Below, piece after piece: positions 61,779 to 64,000 of a stretch of 64,000 nucleotides of DNA. Where the stretch lies: positions 62,001 to 126,000 of the forward strand of contig NZ_JAACYW010000002.1 of the NCBI RefSeq assembly GCF_015356825.1, read 5' to 3'. Numbering within the stretch: the stretch's first letter is position 1; every line of letters begins with the position of its first letter. This DNA is from Catenulispora rubra. GTDB taxonomy: Bacteria > Actinomycetota > Actinomycetes > Streptomycetales > Catenulisporaceae. Below the pieces are notes generated by a model. It ran no database searches. It was given only the letters and a program-made list of their open reading frames with translations, and was not told the DNA's origin. The position numbers were made by a program, and so were the translations under genes.

Positions 61779-63503
61779 GTGGACCAGCCTCAATCCCATC
61801 CGTGGGCCGAGCGTGCGGCAGGCATGATCCTGGGCGCCGCGGTCGGGGACGCGTTGGGATGGCCGTTCGAGCGCCGCGATCGGACCTCTGGAACGCCAGA
61901 CTCTTCCGCGCCAACCGGGCGGTTCTTCGCCTGGGACCGGCGCGCGACTCGGTACCAACCCTTCGCCGAGCACATCGAGGCCGGGGCATACAGCGACGAC
62001 ACCCAGATGACGCTGGCCGTGGCGCGTTCGATCACGGAGGCGGGGGACCGCTGGGCCGACTGGCTGCAGTCTGTCGAATGGCCGTTCTTCCTACGCTACG
62101 AGCGTGGCGCCGGGGCGAGCGTCAAACGGTCCTGCCGGTCCTGGGCGGCTGGGCGTCCGCCTTGGACGACGCAGCGCGGCGACGTCGTGAAGTACTTCCA
62201 GACCGGTGCCAACGGGGCGGCGATGCGTATCGCCCCCCACGTCATCCACCTTCACCGCGAACCGTCCTTCGCCTCCGTCGCGCGTGACGTCCTGCGGGAC
62301 GCCATCACCACGCACGGCCACCCGCGGGCGCTGCTCGGAGCCGTGCTCCACGCCCGATCGCTCTGGCTCAGCATGCGACAGCCCGCACCCCTGACCTACG
62401 GCTGGATCGTCGAAGCCCTCCTCGACACGGAGGACGACGACTGGCGTTCGCCGGCGTGGCAGAACCTGCCCTTGGACTGGGTCGATACAGCAGAACGCGT
62501 TCTCGGCCGGACTTACCGCGAACTCTGGGAGGAAGTGGTCGGTGAGGTCGAGGCGACGCTGAAAACAGCCCACGACGACATCCGGGTCGGCGCTCTCAGC
62601 AACCCCGCTGGTTTCCTCGCGTCGATGGGCCTCACGACCAAGAGCAGCCGCGGGTCCGGAACGTTGTGCGCGGTCGGCGCGGCCTATCTGGCGGCTCGTT
62701 CCGCAGCCGATCCCCGGACCGGCCTGCTGATCGCTGCCCACCTGGCAGAAGCCGACACTGACACACTCGCCTCGATGACCGCAGGCATTTTAGGGGCCGG
62801 CCTGGGCCGCGAATGGCTGGGATCGTATGCGGCGGCAGTTCAAGACGCCGATCTACTGTCCGCTATGAGCTTGTCGCTTCGCGGCGACGTCTCCGAGCCG
62901 CTGGTGGATGTCCCGGCGCGGGAGACCGCTTTGCCTGCCTTCGACCGGGCGCTCACCGAAACTGCCGCCGGAATCATTCGTCTGCCCGACGGCCGGACCG
63001 CGACAGTGCGATCGCGGGTACGTGTGCACGTCGCTGCCCGTTCAGCCTGGCGCAGCACACTGATCTCTGATGACGGGCAATCGCTGTACATCCTTCATGG
63101 CGAGTCTTCCACGGATACCGACCGGAGCGATTCATTTCCGATGTCGGAACCCCGTGCAGGCTCCGTGAGGCTGATGGGCTCACAGCTTCGAGTCTGCGAT
63201 CTTGAATACGTGACGGCGGTCCTGAAACACGTCGGCCTGCGTCCGGTGTCGCGGGGGGAGGGATGGGCCCGATACGGAGCGGTCGTACTCTCGCAGACTA
63301 CTGTGATACCGGCAATCGGTGAACACGGCTCCTCCGCGCTACGCCTCACGGCGACGGATTCACATGGAGTCCGCCATCGGCTGGAACTGCGCGGTATCCC
63401 CTGTGTCGACAGCGGTGACGGCATGTTCAGCGCACGAGTGGATCCGTGGCTGGAATTGGTGGTTGCGGCTGCTCAAGACGGCGGCCAGACCAGGGCTTCG
63501 TAG
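61779..63503 (+). CDS. ADP-ribosylglycohydrolase (ARH/DraG fold) with extra C-terminal domain
   Basis: This is a 574-residue protein. Residues 10-370 form the ARH domain: MILGAAVGDALGWPFE with Asp24, YSDDTQMTLAVARSI (Ser72-Asp73-Asp74-Thr75, metal-binding), GANGAAMRIAPHV, and ADTDTLASMTAGILGAGLG with Asp326, Asp328 and Thr329, the second metal pair. The C-terminal 200 residues (from about VDVPARETALPAF) are beyond known DraG lengths (300-350) and I do not recognise them. It starts at GTG 61779, 4 bp after darT. Predicted role: remove ADP-ribose from DNA or protein, acting as the antitoxin of DarT. Confidence 0.85.
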   Translation: MDQPQSHPWAERAAGMILGAAVGDALGWPFERRDRTSGTPDSSAPTGRFFAWDRRATRYQPFAEHIEAGAYSDDTQMTLAVARSITEAGDRWADWLQSVEWPFFLRYERGAGASVKRSCRSWAAGRPPWTTQRGDVVKYFQTGANGAAMRIAPHVIHLHREPSFASVARDVLRDAITTHGHPRALLGAVLHARSLWLSMRQPAPLTYGWIVEALLDTEDDDWRSPAWQNLPLDWVDTAERVLGRTYRELWEEVVGEVEATLKTAHDDIRVGALSNPAGFLASMGLTTKSSRGSGTLCAVGAAYLAARSAADPRTGLLIAAHLAEADTDTLASMTAGILGAGLGREWLGSYAAAVQDADLLSAMSLSLRGDVSEPLVDVPARETALPAFDRALTETAAGIIRLPDGRTATVRSRVRVHVAARSAWRSTLISDDGQSLYILHGESSTDTDRSDSFPMSEPRAGSVRLMGSQLRVCDLEYVTAVLKHVGLRPVSRGEGWARYGAVVLSQTTVIPAIGEHGSSALRLTATDSHGVRHRLELRGIPCVDSGDGMFSARVDPWLELVVAAAQDGGQTRAS

Positions 63504-63529
63504 ACGGGCCAGAGGGCAAGACAAGCCCG

Positions 63530-63880
63530 ACCCTTGCCGCAAGCGCACATGGGACCGGAGCCAGCGAGCGGCGTGGGTCGTCATCGACGTCGACATCAGC
63601 GTGGTGGTCGCCATCGGCATGCCGGCGCCCGGGCGGGCGGTGCTGGCCGACGGCGCGTAGTGGGGCCCCGGCTCATCGTGATTTACCGCAGGTGGACGGG
63701 CCGGTCGTCGCTGCCCGCCCGAGAGGAGGACCACGGTGGACATCGCCTGGTCCCGCCCCCGCGCGGAGCACGCCTTTGCCCGGATGACGGCTACTACAAG
63801 ATCCTGCGGAACTGTCGGTGCAAAGGCGGCGGACGGCACACCGCCGTCCAGACCGTAGCCACTATGCACAACCTCCCCCG
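63530..63880 (+). pseudogene. IS5-superfamily (DDE_4-type) transposase relic
   Basis: Two frames give WVVIDVDISVVVAIGMPAPG (the Asp-containing strand with the following VVAxGxPLPGN-type segment) and then WSRPRAEHAFARM, then KILRNCRCKGGGRHTAVQT, which match the end RVEHAxARMKxxKILRDCRxRGxGxHHAxxxxAxLHNL of DDE_4 transposases. The frameshift and the missing N-terminal half show it is dead. It marks the right edge of the defence-like block. Confidence 0.75.
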
Positions 63881-64000
63881 GCACCATGACCCCGGATCAG
63901 ACCGGAACAGACCGGCCGCCGCCCCAGCCCGCCGGCACCCGGGGTTACGCAACATCTTTAGGGCGCTCGCGCCTCAGTCAGACCTCGATCACTGCGGGGT

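Noticed and set aside
1..64000. tRNA, rRNA, riboswitch and classical replication-origin features
   Set aside because: None of their conserved sequence patterns was seen by eye on either strand; a covariance-model scan would be decisive.

Overview
The window is about 70% G+C chromosomal DNA with an actinomycete character: GTG starts, GTGA and ATGA stop/start overlaps, NarL-type two-component pairs, two DUF397 genes beside STAND ATPases, SufR-like and NsrR-like regulators, and actinobacterial IS relics. It suggests a filamentous actinobacterium (Streptomyces or Catenulispora type). That is inference, since no rRNA or housekeeping marker is present. No tRNA, rRNA or CRISPR array was seen.

1-11.8 kb: a 5'-truncated sensor kinase with its response regulator, a small anchored protein and a secreted alpha/beta hydrolase; then a polytopic membrane protein whose end runs into IS3 and ISAzo13-like relics; then a MacB-type efflux operon (lipoprotein, peptidoglycan-binding adaptor, ATPase, permease) divergent from a second two-component system.

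11.8-18.2 kb: decayed genes, one of them split by a well-preserved IS5/IS427-type element (12633-13753) with 17-bp ends and a likely -1 frameshift site; a phoU-like gene; a LuxR relic; a broken ROK kinase/NanE fusion.

18.2-31.6 kb: a metabolic and redox block. DUF488 protein, FAD-dependent reductase, transaldolase, family 5 uracil-DNA glycosylase and GTP cyclohydrolase I are present, with two broken membrane genes upstream and a divergent SufR-like regulator. Next come a MarR regulator, an Aquifex-type aconitase, a tandem universal stress protein and pyruvate dehydrogenase E1. An identical 19-bp palindrome lies before marR and before aceE, which suggests one small regulon.

31.6-50.5 kb: a graveyard with islands of intact genes: GNAT, Ser/Thr kinase, histidine kinase, ABC-2 and integrase relics; an ArsR-type regulator with a small partner; flavohaemoglobin with NsrR; a third two-component pair; a Tat-exported sialidase-like protein. 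An ISKra4-type element (45226-47715) has perfect 15-bp ends. A diverged copy of its left end sits at 40083, exactly where an integrase gene breaks off; the integrase continues beyond the element's right end.

50.6-63.5 kb: a defence-like island. It holds an EVE/PUA-like HNH endonuclease, a PH-like membrane protein, a small glycine-tail protein, two NB-ARC/TPR STAND ATPases each beside a DUF397 gene, short tandem repeats inside or just before those DUF397 genes, and a tightly coupled operon of UvrD-like helicase, DarT-type DNA ADP-ribosyltransferase and ADP-ribosylglycohydrolase. That operon is the best candidate for an under-described system: a DarT toxin paired with an ARH-fold hydrolase in place of the DarG macrodomain, plus a helicase. 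The window closes on a transposase relic.
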